64,000 nt of DNA from Candidatus Aenigmatarchaeota archaeon (GCA_016193585.1 JACPRW010000010.1:40962-104961); one strand, 5' to 3'; shown: positions 25,630-33,521, counted from the first letter of the stretch. Translations and numbers: made by a program. Notes: generated by a model from the letters alone, not told the origin.

Positions 25630-25677
25630 TTTTTGGGAAAAAGTTTAATCAAAAACCCAGAATGTTTGTCAGCAAAA
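25630..25677 (+). other. 23S insertion c: CTTTTTGGGAAAAAG hairpin module
   Basis: Lies between GGCGCTGAAAA and AATGGACGGGG. About 48 bases with hairpin AAACTTTTT-GGG-AAAAAGTTT, then TAATCAAAAAC and GAATGTTTG. Same module as intron 1 of tRNA-Val (9026-9065), with G-C replaced by A-T in the stem. Confidence 0.78.
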
Positions 25678-25857
25678 TGGACGGGGTTAAACAGCTCACC
25701 GATACCATGGGCACTGCACCCGCAGTGTGGTAGGGAGGCGTGCTGCGAGGGCAGAAGCTTCTCCGTGAGGAGGGGTGGACCTTGCAGCAATGAAGATCCT
25801 GCCGGGAGTAGCAATCAAGTCGGGCGAGAAATGGCAGGAGAAGGTATATGAAAGTTT

Positions 25858-26175
25858 CTGATAGAGTAAATAGTACTGATAAATAGACTTGAAATAAGGT
25901 TTTCCACATGCATCAGTATAGGCTTAGTCTAAAAAGATGGAAAATTTCAAGTGAATTGCCGCGTATAGCAGGCGAGTTTTATGAAGCAGTACACAAACGG
26001 CAACTCTGGGATAATTTAAGACCCGAATTATCAATTAAACCTGATGGGCCTTATGTCAATACGTGCCATCTTAGAGTCAGGAAAGGATTATACCCAGCTA
26101 TTTATTCTATGGCAGATTCTTACGATTTAGAAATAGAAGATACAACATCTTTGTTTCTACGACTTAAGTTTTGGT
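25858..26175 (+). other. 23S insertion d with 89-aa ORF
   Basis: AT-rich stretch between AGGTATATGAAAGTTTC and CGACCGCCTGAGGGGCC. The right boundary could extend to about 26200. Confidence 0.6.
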
Positions 26176-26177
26176 AA
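25908..26177 (+). CDS. Intron-encoded hypothetical protein (89 aa)
   Basis: Begins MHQYRLSLKRWKISSEL; basic, with LSIKPDGPYVNTCHLRVRKG in the middle. No LAGLIDADG, HNH or GIY-YIG motif seen. The fragment ADSYDLEIEDTTSLFLRLKFW closes it. May be a degraded homing endonuclease or a new small intron protein. Confidence 0.42.
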   Translation: MHQYRLSLKRWKISSELPRIAGEFYEAVHKRQLWDNLRPELSIKPDGPYVNTCHLRVRKGLYPAIYSMADSYDLEIEDTTSLFLRLKFW

Positions 26178-27016
26178 TTCTTTCTCCTCCACTCAATTCC
26201 CGACCGCCTGAGGGGCCAGGGTTTCCGCTTAAAGCTTATCTGAGCGGAGTTAGCCGGTCCTAACCGCGCTCTTACGAAGACGCGTGGGAAAGGGAAACAG
26301 GTTAACATTCCTGTGCCATCCAGTGTTCGTCAATCCTGCGGTAAACGCTTCAGGATAGTCCGAGTATGGTCGTCGCCATATCCAAGCCTCGAAGCCGGGG
26401 GAGTGTAGTAACTGCGAGAACCCGGTGAAAGGGTGACGGGACTGATGTATGTCGGTTTTGGACGACTCCCGGAGCCCATGAAAATACTGCAGAGTAGAAT
26501 GCTGGGTGCCCGTACCCAGAACCGACTGTTTAGTTGATGTACTCAACTAAATCGGGAAACAGGTGCCCCTCGCTGAGAACTGAAAAGAGAAGTGTAAACG
26601 CACAGGCAAGAAGTACTCTGAAACCAGCGATCCAGAGCGGTCGATAAACTATGTAGCCAAGCCTGCCAGTGCACGAAACTGGAACTTCTTTTCTTTTCAC
26701 TCAATGGCGAAGGTGTTCGGGAGAATCCGCCTTAGGGAATTCGGCACGAATTGTTTGTTCATGCAAACATTCCCGTAAAATTAGCCGGGTATCTTTGGTA
26801 GAACCGGTGCCTAGTCAGGGATGACTAGGTCGCAGTGACAAGAGGGGTCCGACTGTTTAACAAAAACATAACTGACCGACAAGCCGAAAGGCCTTTTATG
26901 GTCAGCGAGTCGTGGCCACTAGCGGTGTGTGAAACCCCATTCCAATGGGTCTATGCCCCGCTGTAGGCCGGCCCTAACTCTGAGGGTCTTAAGGTGACAA
27001 CGTTGCCTTAGTAAAA

Positions 27017-27291
27017 TTTGGCTATATGCGGGAACATCTTGGTGAAGCTTCAGTAGGCAACTGCTGTGGCGACACGGCAACAAAACCTAACAATCTGAAG
27101 CCAAGAGACAATCCGCAGGAAAGGCTTCTCTTTTGGAGAAGAATCCCCAGAGACTGTACGCCAGACTCTTCAATCGGAAGAGAAGATACAGTCCGAACCT
27201 CACGGTGACGTGAGGAGGCGCCAGCGAGTGCCCGCCTTTCACGATAATTATCCGAACCAATGTGAAAGGTTCCCAAGCAACAGAATTGAGC
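27017..27291 (+). other. Group I intron in 23S rRNA
   Basis: Contains the group I core: GACAATCCGCAGGA (27110-27122; P3/P4 region), GAGACTGTACGCC (P7 5' strand), P8 hairpin CTCTTC-AATC-GGAAGAG and AAGATACAGTCCGAACC (P7 3' strand, G-binding site), ACTGTA pairing with TACAGT. Inserted after CTTAAGGT, at the conserved helix 68-71 region near E. coli 1920-1931. No ORF. Self-splicing type, distinct from the protein-spliced introns in the same gene. Ends are approximate. Confidence 0.82.
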
Positions 27292-27312
27292 GTAATCCCT
27301 TGCCAACTAAAT

Positions 27313-27366
27313 TGCAAAAAGCAAAGCTTTTTGGGATCCCCGAAAAGCCATGCTTTTCGTAGATAT
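27313..27366 (+). other. 23S insertion f: AAAAAGC double-hairpin module
   Basis: Between CCAACTAAATT and ATTGGCCTGCATGAT. Two hairpins: AAAAAGC-AAA-GCTTTTT and CGAAAAGC-CAT-GCTTTTCG. The first is identical to that of intergenic element E2. Confidence 0.78.
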
Positions 27367-27626
27367 TGGCCTGCATGATAGATTCACGAGATCCCTGCTG
27401 TCCCGAGGCGGAACCCGGCGAAACCATTTTTCTGGTGAGTAGGCCAGAGACCTCTAGTGGGAAGAGTAGACCCCGTGGAGCTTTACTGTAGTCTGATGTT
27501 GTGGTATGCGTATGAGTGTATAGCGTAGGTAGGAGGCGTCGAAGCCCTGCTGTAAGGTGGGGTGGAGCCGGCGATGTAACACTACCCATTCAAACGCATA
27601 TCGCTCACTTCGCGAGAAGGACACCA

Positions 27627-28280
27627 TCAGATGGACAGTTTGGCTGGGAATTCAAGAGAGGCTAACGAGTTTTTGGCAATCCCAAATTTAGGCGAGTTGC
27701 TATCAGACACAAGGCTCTCATCCAAGAACCCTGAAACTGAAAGAAAGCGCTTGCAGTTGTCAAATCCGGTGATGAGCACAGCCCTGCCGGTCAACCGGCA
27801 CTGTATGTCAAGCGTGGCAAGGCATTCGGCGAGGTGCGTTCTGAGATGCGGATAGTAGCAAGTAATTTCAACTCTGAGTATGCTGTATTTTTTGTTGGCA
27901 TACACTGAACCGTCGCCAGAAGCAAACCCCCTGAGAAAAGCTGCCGCAAAGCTCCTGTCGGTGCGTATAGCAACAGGAACGTTGCAGGTACCTTTTCTAT
28001 AGTGGGGATGCTTTGCTTCCACGCCGTTTCCGGGGATTGATAAGGAAATCAAGGCTCTAGCAATTGGTGAGGAAAAGAACCTCACCGAAACCGCATTGGT
28101 GCATTTGTTTTCGTGAAACCTGCTGATACCGAAACAGTCATGCGCAAGTTTCATGAAAACGTGCCTCAAGCCTTGAAGCTTATTGGTAAATTGGATGCAA
28201 TACGTGCGTTTCGATTTGTCATAATAAATTGAGCCGTCTGATAACAACAAACCGAGAAAAGTTGCCATCTTTTCGTCCAT
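27627..28280 (-). CDS. LAGLIDADG homing endonuclease encoded antisense to 23S rRNA
   Basis: 217 residues from ATG 28280 (MDEKMATFLG). Motifs ATFLGLLLSDGSIYY (residues 6-20) and FLRGFASGDGSVYA (about 115-128). The frame stays open 65 codons upstream, but that part lies over exon and intron end. The last eight codons, down to 27627, run into the rRNA exon. It needs its own promoter because rRNA transcription gives the antisense strand. Confidence 0.84.
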   Translation of the reverse strand: MDEKMATFLGLLLSDGSIYYDKSKRTYCIQFTNKLQGLRHVFMKLAHDCFGISRFHENKCTNAVSVRFFSSPIARALISLSIPGNGVEAKHPHYRKGTCNVPVAIRTDRSFAAAFLRGFASGDGSVYANKKYSILRVEITCYYPHLRTHLAECLATLDIQCRLTGRAVLITGFDNCKRFLSVSGFLDESLVSDSNSPKFGIAKNSLASLEFPAKLSI

Positions 28281-28365
28281 GATGCTTGTTTGCTCCCTGT
28301 GTTTATAGGTGCTTGCCGAGCACATGAAGACTGAAAAGTCGATGAGTTTACTCTCTTGGGTCAGC
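27652..28365 (+). other. 23S intron g carrying an antisense ORF
   Basis: Between CAGTTTGGCTGGG and GGCGGTACGCTTTTGAAAGG (near E. coli 2250). The only long ORF is on the minus strand. Confidence 0.8.
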
Positions 28366-28576
28366 AGGCGGTACGCTTTTGAAAGGATATCAAAAGCCCC
28401 CAAAGTTCGGCTTGGCAGGGTCAGAAATCCTGCGGTCAAGTGCAAGCGCAAATGCCGGATTGACTGGACTCCCAACAGTACGGTGTCCAGCGTCGAAAGA
28501 CTGGGCTAGCGATACGCTGGTTGGCCTAGATGGCTGCCAGTGACATGAGAAAAGCTACCCCGGGGATAGATTTATA

Positions 28577-29165
28577 CGTCGGTGTGCACAAGTTAAGCGA
28601 ATGCAAGAAAAAGGTTTCATCTTGGGTGCAACTGAAGACGGTATACTCTACTACAGAGAGAATAAGAATGAATATGGCCTAGAAATCGAACAAAAAGTAA
28701 TGGAATGGCTGTTAGTTGTCCAGGAAGCGCTGAAAATTGCCTATAACAAGCAATCCAGAATAAGGAAAATGAAAAAGGGCTATTATAGGTTGAATGTGTA
28801 TTCAAAATCGCTCTATCATGAGCTGGTTGGATTACGAAACAACCCACAGCGCATTCTTGAGCAACCAGAAGCATTCCAGACTGGCTTCCTTCAAGGTATT
28901 TTTGATGCAGAAGGAAGCGTTCGATTAGATAGAAACCATATAAGCGTCAGCTCAAATAGGGAAAGTCTGATAAGCCTAGTTACTTTCCTGTTAGTCAAAA
29001 GGGATATAATTGCAGGAAAACCATGGCAAGATTCAGCTGGCGTGATATCTCTGTCAATATATGGCATAGATGATATCAAGAAGTTCTCTGATTTAGTAGG
29101 ATTCAGGCACCCTGAAAAAAAGCATAGACTTCAACTTTTAGTGAATGGTGTATAAATCCCCTATA
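28577..29165 (+). other. 23S intron h, LAGLIDADG-encoding
   Basis: Between GCTACCCCGGGGATA and ATGGTGTCGTAGCGGG, in the peptidyl-transferase region (near E. coli 2450). ATTTATA and TATAAAT flank its two ends. Confidence 0.8.
28601..29155 (+). CDS. LAGLIDADG homing endonuclease, 23S intron h
   Basis: 184 residues, small. Clear second motif FLQGIFDAEGSVRLD (about residues 104-118); the first motif is weak (KGFILGATEDGILYY, about 4-18), so this may be a diverged two-motif protein. AT-rich. Preceded by TTTATACG 25 bases upstream. Confidence 0.82.
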   Translation: MQEKGFILGATEDGILYYRENKNEYGLEIEQKVMEWLLVVQEALKIAYNKQSRIRKMKKGYYRLNVYSKSLYHELVGLRNNPQRILEQPEAFQTGFLQGIFDAEGSVRLDRNHISVSSNRESLISLVTFLLVKRDIIAGKPWQDSAGVISLSIYGIDDIKKFSDLVGFRHPEKKHRLQLLVNGV

Positions 29166-29196
29166 ATGGTGTCGTAGCGGGTGAGAGTTCTCATCC

Positions 29197-29456
29197 GCGC
29201 TCTTCTTGAGGAATAACGCTGGTAGTGACGAGAATATACCCGTCCCAGTATGAGCGCCGCTTCGCGGCGCGGTGATTACAGCAGGGTAGCTTCTGAACCA
29301 GGCGAAACGTTGTTCCGCAAACACTAGCTAGATGAAGAGCTCATAGCCTTCGAGCCGTCGAAGGCGCTCAGAGCTGTCGTTAGTAAGCAGAACCGAGAGC
29401 CGTGGAGGTCTCGGAACTGCGAGCGAAGCGAGTGGTTCTGAGTGCGGAGAACAGAT
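29197..29456 (+). other. 23S insertion i (about 260 bases, no ORF)
   Basis: Separates GGTGAGAGTTCTCATC from CGACCCCGCGTG, which are contiguous in ordinary 23S. GC-rich and strongly folded (for example GCGCCGC/GCGGCGC, CCGAGAGCC/GGTCTCGG). Group I core motifs were looked for and not seen. Confidence 0.65.
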
Positions 29457-29508
29457 CGACCCCGCGTGTTGCGGCGTCGCTGTCGGCTGGGCCTCTCCTG
29501 GCTGTGCA

Positions 29509-29626
29509 GCAAAGAAATAAGGCGAACATCTTGCTTGCCCTCAACCGTTTGACACGGCGGATAGCCTCGTATGAAGAACGGCGTTACAAGCGGGATAAGA
29601 ATAACGCCTTGTTTCTCTGCATGCAG
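29509..29626 (+). other. 23S insertion j (about 118 bases, no ORF)
   Basis: Between TCCTGGCTGTGCAGC and GCAGCCAAGGGTGACGG, normally adjacent; GCAGC is present at both junctions. Contains GGCGTTA/TAACGCC. Confidence 0.68.
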
Positions 29627-30008
29627 CCAAGGGTGACGGAGTTCACGTATTAAAAGGCCACCTTAGCTGGGTTCAGAACGGCGTGAGCCAGTTTGGTCTA
29701 TATCTGCTAGAGGTGTTACTGCCTGAGGGAAAGGAGGGATAAGTACGAAAGGAACATCCCTTCGTGGCCTCTAGTTTACCTGCTGTCTGACAAGGCATGC
29801 AGGGTAGCCACGCCATACGCTCATTAGGGCTGAAGGCATCTAAGCCTGAAGGAGCTCTCGAAAAGAGGCAGATGGTACGCGCAAGACGACGCGGTATGGG
29901 AGCGGGGTGTACGCACCGAGCTTCGGCGAGGTGTTCAGCCCACGCTTCCCTACACCAATGCTAGCCTTCAAATGGCGCCAGTTGCGGCTGGCGCTTCCTG
30001 GAAACAGG

Positions 30009-30028
30009 GTCCTGAGACTATGACTGCC
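30009..30028 (+). promoter_or_regulatory. 23S processing helix, 3' strand
   Basis: Pairs with 23240-23258. Between the 23S end and this strand lies a short hairpin GCGCCAG/CTGGCGC. No 5S rRNA is recognisable here. Confidence 0.8.
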
Positions 30029-30173
30029 CCACGGGAAACGCAGGAATAGCTACTTTAACCTACATTCTCGGGTATAGAAAGGCTTATATATTAGTCCGTT
30101 ATATAAAGTAGTACGTGTGGTTTGGGTTACTCAGTTAATTCAATACATTACAGGCTAGATTGGGGTGTGGACT

Positions 30174-30278
30174 ATGAAGAAGAAGATTCACTACTGTGGA
30201 GGCGGCTTCAAGGGCCAGGTAGTCAAAGCGCGGGGTATCAGCTTTTGCGGCTTCTGCGGCAAGGAGTTCAGGCTCTGA
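30174..30278 (+). CDS. Zinc-ribbon micropeptide (34 aa)
   Basis: MKKKIHYCGGGFKG...SFCGFCGKEFRL. Three Cys with a clean CGFCG knuckle at the C-terminus and a fourth ligand perhaps His6. A TATA-like TTATATATT lies about 90 bases upstream. Too short for firm assignment, but the zinc pattern argues for a real gene. Confidence 0.5.
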   Translation: MKKKIHYCGGGFKGQVVKARGISFCGFCGKEFRL

Positions 30279-30315
30279 CCAAGGAACCGCTTTTCCTCCT
30301 TCTTGCAAAGCGCCA

Positions 30316-30324
30316 TTTTTATAG
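30316..30324 (+). promoter_or_regulatory. TATA box before the 30346 gene
   Basis: TTTTTATAG, 22-30 bases before ATG 30346. Confidence 0.5.
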
Positions 30325-30345
30325 ATTGCATTCATCCAGGCAGTC

Positions 30346-31017
30346 ATGCCGTTTGACAAAGCAGCCCTTGCACAGTTCCGCGAGCACGCGCCGGACCACT
30401 ATGAGCGGTTTCCCCATGAGACATACATGGATGCTATCAGGGCGCTTGCTGGAGCAGACCCCATAGAGCCATGGTTCCATCAAGAGGTCGGGCTTGCCGC
30501 CTATCGTCCTGCAGACTTCTATCTGGTGAACGGCCGTGAAGGAATCAGCTTTAATCTGATACAGGCGGAACGCGGGAAGCCCGATGCCACGCTCCATACG
30601 CACCACGTAGGGCGTGATCCATACTTTCCTACACGCAACGACATTGAGTACTTTGGCAGAGGACACCACTTTATCCTTTCAAGGCAAGGTGGCATGTATT
30701 TTATTTCCAGATACGGGAGCACAGGATTCGACCTCTTCGATGGCGGCCGCTGCATCTGGCCCGAGAACGAGTCCGGCACAGGCCTTACGATCAGCATGCC
30801 TCCTGCCTTCCTGCTCCACGCGGGTGTGGATGTCATGCCGCTGCGCACTGAGGAGCGGGTTCATGGTCGCATTATGCGGGCGCTGACTGGCTCAAAAAAA
30901 GTCATTTTCGATGTCCTCCCGCTTGAATTGGTCGAGCAGCTGCACATCGCGTACGGTGACGACGTGTTCTACGGTGACATCGACTGGTACACCGAGGGCA
31001 AGCGGCTGCAGCGCTAA
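30346..31017 (+). CDS. Hypothetical protein (223 aa)
   Basis: Not recognised. Soluble; contains a His-rich strand THHVGRDPYFPTRNDIEYFGRGHHFILS and GTGLTISMPPAFLLHAGVDVMPL, reminiscent of a cupin-like beta fold but without the full cupin signature. Leaderless promoter upstream. Followed after 31 bases by RNase P RNA. Confidence 0.6.
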   Translation: MPFDKAALAQFREHAPDHYERFPHETYMDAIRALAGADPIEPWFHQEVGLAAYRPADFYLVNGREGISFNLIQAERGKPDATLHTHHVGRDPYFPTRNDIEYFGRGHHFILSRQGGMYFISRYGSTGFDLFDGGRCIWPENESGTGLTISMPPAFLLHAGVDVMPLRTEERVHGRIMRALTGSKKVIFDVLPLELVEQLHIAYGDDVFYGDIDWYTEGKRLQR

Positions 31018-31048
31018 CCTTTATTAATCATCGCCTCCAACAATAAGC

Positions 31049-31413
31049 GGTGACCTGTCAGGCAACCATCGGTCGGGCCGAGGAAGCTCGATAGCTCCCT
31101 CTCAGAAGGGAGGTATCGGAACCGCAGGTTCTGATTGAGGAAGCTCTGTCCACCCAGCCCCGCTATTACGGCGTGGCTCACGTGCAGAGACGAAGGCATA
31201 TACCCATATGCTGTGCTCGCAGCCGAAATGCTGCTGGGAAGAACAGAAACGATACCGGCCGCAGGCGGATCCGTGATGCCTGCACCGCGCGGAAACGCGC
31301 AGCTGGATGAAACGGCTTCGCATGCATGGGTGTAAGCAAGTAGCGCTTAGACAGATGTTGCACCGCCGTTCCCGCAAGGGCGGCGTACTCAAGACGGGCT
31401 ATGGCAGGTCACC
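31049..31413 (+). ncRNA. rnpB: RNase P RNA
   Basis: Closed by a terminal helix GGTGACCTG/CAGGTCACC (P1). Inside: GAGGAAGCTCTGTCC near 31137 (CR-I-like), AACAGAAACGATACCGGCC (31241-31259; CR-II/III-like), GATGAAACGG and TGTAAGCAAGT, and AAGACGGGCTATGG before P1 (CR-V-like). Cleaves 5' leaders from tRNA precursors. The core matches the archaeal RNA from memory; a covariance search would settle it. Its last 14 bases are copied twice downstream. Confidence 0.75.
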
Positions 31414-31439
31414 ACTTTCTTTATTTCGGGCTAGTCAAA

Positions 31440-31562
31440 GCAGGCTAGCGCCATAATTTTTACAAAGCTACCGCTAAAACTATCCCGAGCGTTAAAACTA
31501 ACGCTAAACCGGCCAAACCCCGTTAGTTTGCTAACACCTTCTAACGACCTGTACCGCTAAAC
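31440..31562. repeat. Cluster of CGCTAAA/GTTAG-like short repeats
   Basis: CGCTAAA or GCGTTAAA occurs four times with several inverted TTAGC/CTAACG copies in about 120 bases, AT-rich. Could be an iteron-like origin or protein-binding array of the inserted element. No ORF here is convincing up to 31866. Confidence 0.4.
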
Positions 31563-31866
31563 TGTGAAACAGCCGTTACATTTGTACCACTCGGCACTTC
31601 TTGATCCTTATCCCCTGTTTTCTAACTATCTGCACGACACAGCTATTACAGGCAAAATTACCTTATCATCAAATACATGCAATACGCCTTCTGCATTCGG
31701 ATGCATCACGCCAACGTGCGATTCGGCGTCTTCTGCTTTAGTGAAATAGCCGCCGCATGCAACGCATGCTATACCTTCTTTCGATATCGTTTCCATTCTG
31801 GTCGGGGCTATGGCGACGAATTAAAAGCTTGCATCTATATGCTGGAGAATAGAAGAAATCAACAGT

Positions 31867-31911
31867 AATTGATAGAAACTGATAGTAATTGATTGTTATT
31901 GATAGTAAATC
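31867..31911. repeat. TTGATAGTAA short direct repeats
   Basis: Four to five imperfect copies of TTGATAG(T/A)AA spaced 10-12 bases, directly at the 3' end of the TspO gene. Possible terminator or binding array. Confidence 0.45.
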
Positions 31912-31914
31912 TGG

Positions 31915-32403
31915 TTATGCAGCATTCAGCAGCCACACTCCGGCATTGAGCGCCGCAGCAACAGTAACCCACAGGATGTAAGGAACAAGGAGCAAGGCCG
32001 CATTCTTTGATATCATATAGAATGCCCTTATCGTCAGGGCAATAGTGATCCATAAAACAATTATCTCAATCAGGGCGAGCAGCGGCGAGCGCAAGCCGAA
32101 AAATAATATTGACCAAACCACGTTAAGGCCCAGCTGCCCGAAGTAGAGCTTCAATGCCGGGTGTGATAGTGTTTTCTTTGCATGCCAAATAAGCCCTGCT
32201 GCAATGCCCATCAACGCGTACAATATTGTCCATACAGGGCCAAAGACCCATGACGGCGGCGTGAACCATGGCTTCACGAGAGAAGCATACCACGCGCCTA
32301 TTACAGGAAAAGTAAAGGCAGAGCCAACAACGCCGGCGAGTTCAGCCACAACAATCATAATGATTATTTTTGTAAGCAAGCTGCGAGAATTTTTCTTTGC
32401 CAT
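31915..32403 (-). CDS. tspO: TspO/MBR family tryptophan-rich membrane protein
   Basis: 162 residues, five TM helices. WYASLVKPWFTPPSWVFGPVWTILYALMGIAAGL is the hallmark block (residues about 37-70), followed by LYFGQLGLNVVWS and FG. TspO proteins bind porphyrins and respond to stress or oxygen. Lies within the segment bounded by copies of the RNase P RNA 3' end. Confidence 0.93.
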   Translation of the reverse strand: MAKKNSRSLLTKIIIMIVVAELAGVVGSAFTFPVIGAWYASLVKPWFTPPSWVFGPVWTILYALMGIAAGLIWHAKKTLSHPALKLYFGQLGLNVVWSILFFGLRSPLLALIEIIVLWITIALTIRAFYMISKNAALLLVPYILWVTVAAALNAGVWLLNAA

Positions 32404-32505
32404 GAAATATACATGCCAGGAGTATAAGATAAAGGTTCATGACGCATGACACCTGTGACGCTTTCTGCCAATTTTGGCATGATTTTTCCACTAGCTTGAT
32501 TTATG

Positions 32506-32542
32506 TAACCCGTAATGCTCCCGTAAGGTATGGCAGGTCACC
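32506..32542 (+). repeat. Copy 1 of extended RNase P RNA 3' end (att-like)
   Basis: A 37-base sequence ending TATGGCAGGTCACC, the last 14 bases of RNase P RNA (31400-31413). Nearly identical (one mismatch) to 33482-33518. Confidence 0.8.
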
Positions 32543-32573
32543 CTCATCTTTACGGAAGGTGATTCCACATTGC

Positions 32574-32699
32574 TCAGAAAGCGTAGCTTTCTGGCATCTG
32601 CGGAGAAGCTTTGCTTCTCCGCATATCCTCCTTTATTATTTCATTTAGCTCTTGCTCTAAGAAGTCGCGGACGTTAGGCCTTTCCATGAGCTTGTCCAT
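32574..32699 (-). CDS. Possible small protein (41 aa)
   Basis: MDKLMERPNVRDFLEQELNE then IIKE, an amphipathic helix as in some small antitoxins or regulators, ending in a hairpin-encoded tail (CAGAAAGC/GCTTTCTG and GAGAAGC/GCTTCTC). No start signal evident; weak. Confidence 0.22.
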   Translation of the reverse strand: MDKLMERPNVRDFLEQELNEIIKEDMRRSKASPQMPESYAF

Positions 32700-32752
32700 G
32701 ATAGTGGCAGTAACCCTTCTCTTTTCTTCTATCTACATATACACTTATATGT

Positions 32753-32764
32753 AACATTTATATA
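32753..32764 (+). promoter_or_regulatory. TATA box of the toxin-antitoxin pair
   Basis: CATTTATATACC about 25 bases before ATG 32787. Confidence 0.55.
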
Positions 32765-32786
32765 CCTTCTTACACAAAAGAACTGC

Positions 32787-33095
32787 ATGCCAACGATTGG
32801 TATGGAAAAGAAGCCTGTAAACATAAGGCTAGGCGAGAATATACATCACTGGCCTACTCTCAAAACTGTTTTGATGGTTGAGAAAGCACTAAAAGACGCG
32901 GACGGCCCTGTTTCCCTTGAGGAACTAAAACGCAAGCTCAGGAAGAAGGTAATGGACCAGACGCTCAGGCTTATTCTTGCTTATCTCGAGGACAAGGGCT
33001 CTATCCTGATAGGCCCCAAAGGCGTATCCTGGATAGAGAACAAGAATGCCAGATTCATGAAATTCATCGAAAGGACTAAAGTGATAGAAGTATGA
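32787..33095 (+). CDS. Winged-helix antitoxin-like protein
   Basis: 102 residues. KTVLMVEKALKDADGPVSLEELKRKL...LRLILAYLEDKGSILIGPKGVSWI reads as a winged helix with wing at the end. Overlaps the following toxin-like gene by 4 bases (ATGA), the usual antitoxin-first order. Confidence 0.68.
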   Translation: MPTIGMEKKPVNIRLGENIHHWPTLKTVLMVEKALKDADGPVSLEELKRKLRKKVMDQTLRLILAYLEDKGSILIGPKGVSWIENKNARFMKFIERTKVIEV

Positions 33096-33451
33096 AACCT
33101 GTCAGGGTGCAGCTTGTGGGGAATGCTGTGGAGGAATTTGAGAAACTGAATAAGGTTGTCGGAGAGGAGCAGGCAGGCGGCATACAGAACTCCGAGCGCC
33201 AGCAGCTACTCAAGTCTATAAAGCAGAAAATAGAGATGATTAAATCTAATCCGCAGTACGGCGCTCCTGTGCCAAAGGCTTTGGTGAAAAGAAGCGGGTA
33301 TCCTGTTGACAACCTGTGGGCCGCTGATCTTGTCGGCTACTGGAGAATGCTTTATACGCTCAAAGGCAGCCAGATAGAGATATTGTGTTTCATCTTGGAA
33401 ATCATCGATCACAAACGTTATGACAAAATTTTCGGGTACAAAAAGAAATGA
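33092..33451 (+). CDS. RelE/ParE-like toxin
   Basis: 119 residues. Ends VGYWRMLYTLKGSQIEILCFILEIIDHKRYDKIFGY, the strand-strand-helix ending of RelE-fold toxins with Arg, His-Lys and Tyr near the active site; the N-terminus has the two-helix hairpin and ALVKRSGYPVDNLWAADLVG. RelE members cut mRNA on the ribosome. The partner upstream is the presumed antitoxin. Confidence 0.72.
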   Translation: MKPVRVQLVGNAVEEFEKLNKVVGEEQAGGIQNSERQQLLKSIKQKIEMIKSNPQYGAPVPKALVKRSGYPVDNLWAADLVGYWRMLYTLKGSQIEILCFILEIIDHKRYDKIFGYKKK

Positions 33452-33481
33452 CGCTTTCGTTTGGATTACCCTCAAAAACGA

Positions 33482-33518
33482 TAACCTGTAATGCTCCCGT
33501 AAGGTATGGCAGGTCACC
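33482..33518 (+). repeat. Copy 2 of extended RNase P RNA 3' end (att-like)
   Basis: Matches 32506-32542 with a single mismatch; together they flank the toxin-antitoxin genes as direct repeats. Confidence 0.8.
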
Positions 33519-33521
33519 GTT

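Larger units (their letters stand above)
23262..29957 (+). rRNA. rrl: 23S ribosomal RNA gene with about ten insertions
   Basis: Conserved landmarks: GGTGGCAAGC near the 5' end, GAGCCGGAGCGAAAGCGAATG, GTAATAACGGACCCG, GACTGTTTAACAAAAACATA (26852-26871), TCTTAAGGT, ACCCCGGGGATA (28557-28568), GGCTGTGCAGC and GTACGAAAGGAAC, ending near GGGGTGTACGCACCGAG...GTGTTCAGCCCACGC. The gene occupies about 6.7 kb against a usual 2.9-3.0 kb. Insertions: 24036-24867, 24958-25280, 25630-25677, 25858-26175, 27017-27291, 27313-27366, 27652-28365, 28577-29165, 29197-29456, 29509-29626. All boundaries were set by eye against remembered archaeal sequence. Confidence 0.94.

Noticed and set aside
29197-29456. Second group I intron
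   Set aside because: Folded and ORF-less, but no P3/P7 core sequence such as AAGATANAGTCC could be found.
29957-30170. 5S rRNA after 23S
   Set aside because: No match to the conserved 5S blocks (for example the loop B/C region); the sequence is explained by the 23S processing stem and trailer.
31564-31868. Overlapping 60-residue ORFs after RNase P RNA
   Set aside because: No start signals, odd composition and overlap with repeat sequence; likely chance ORFs.
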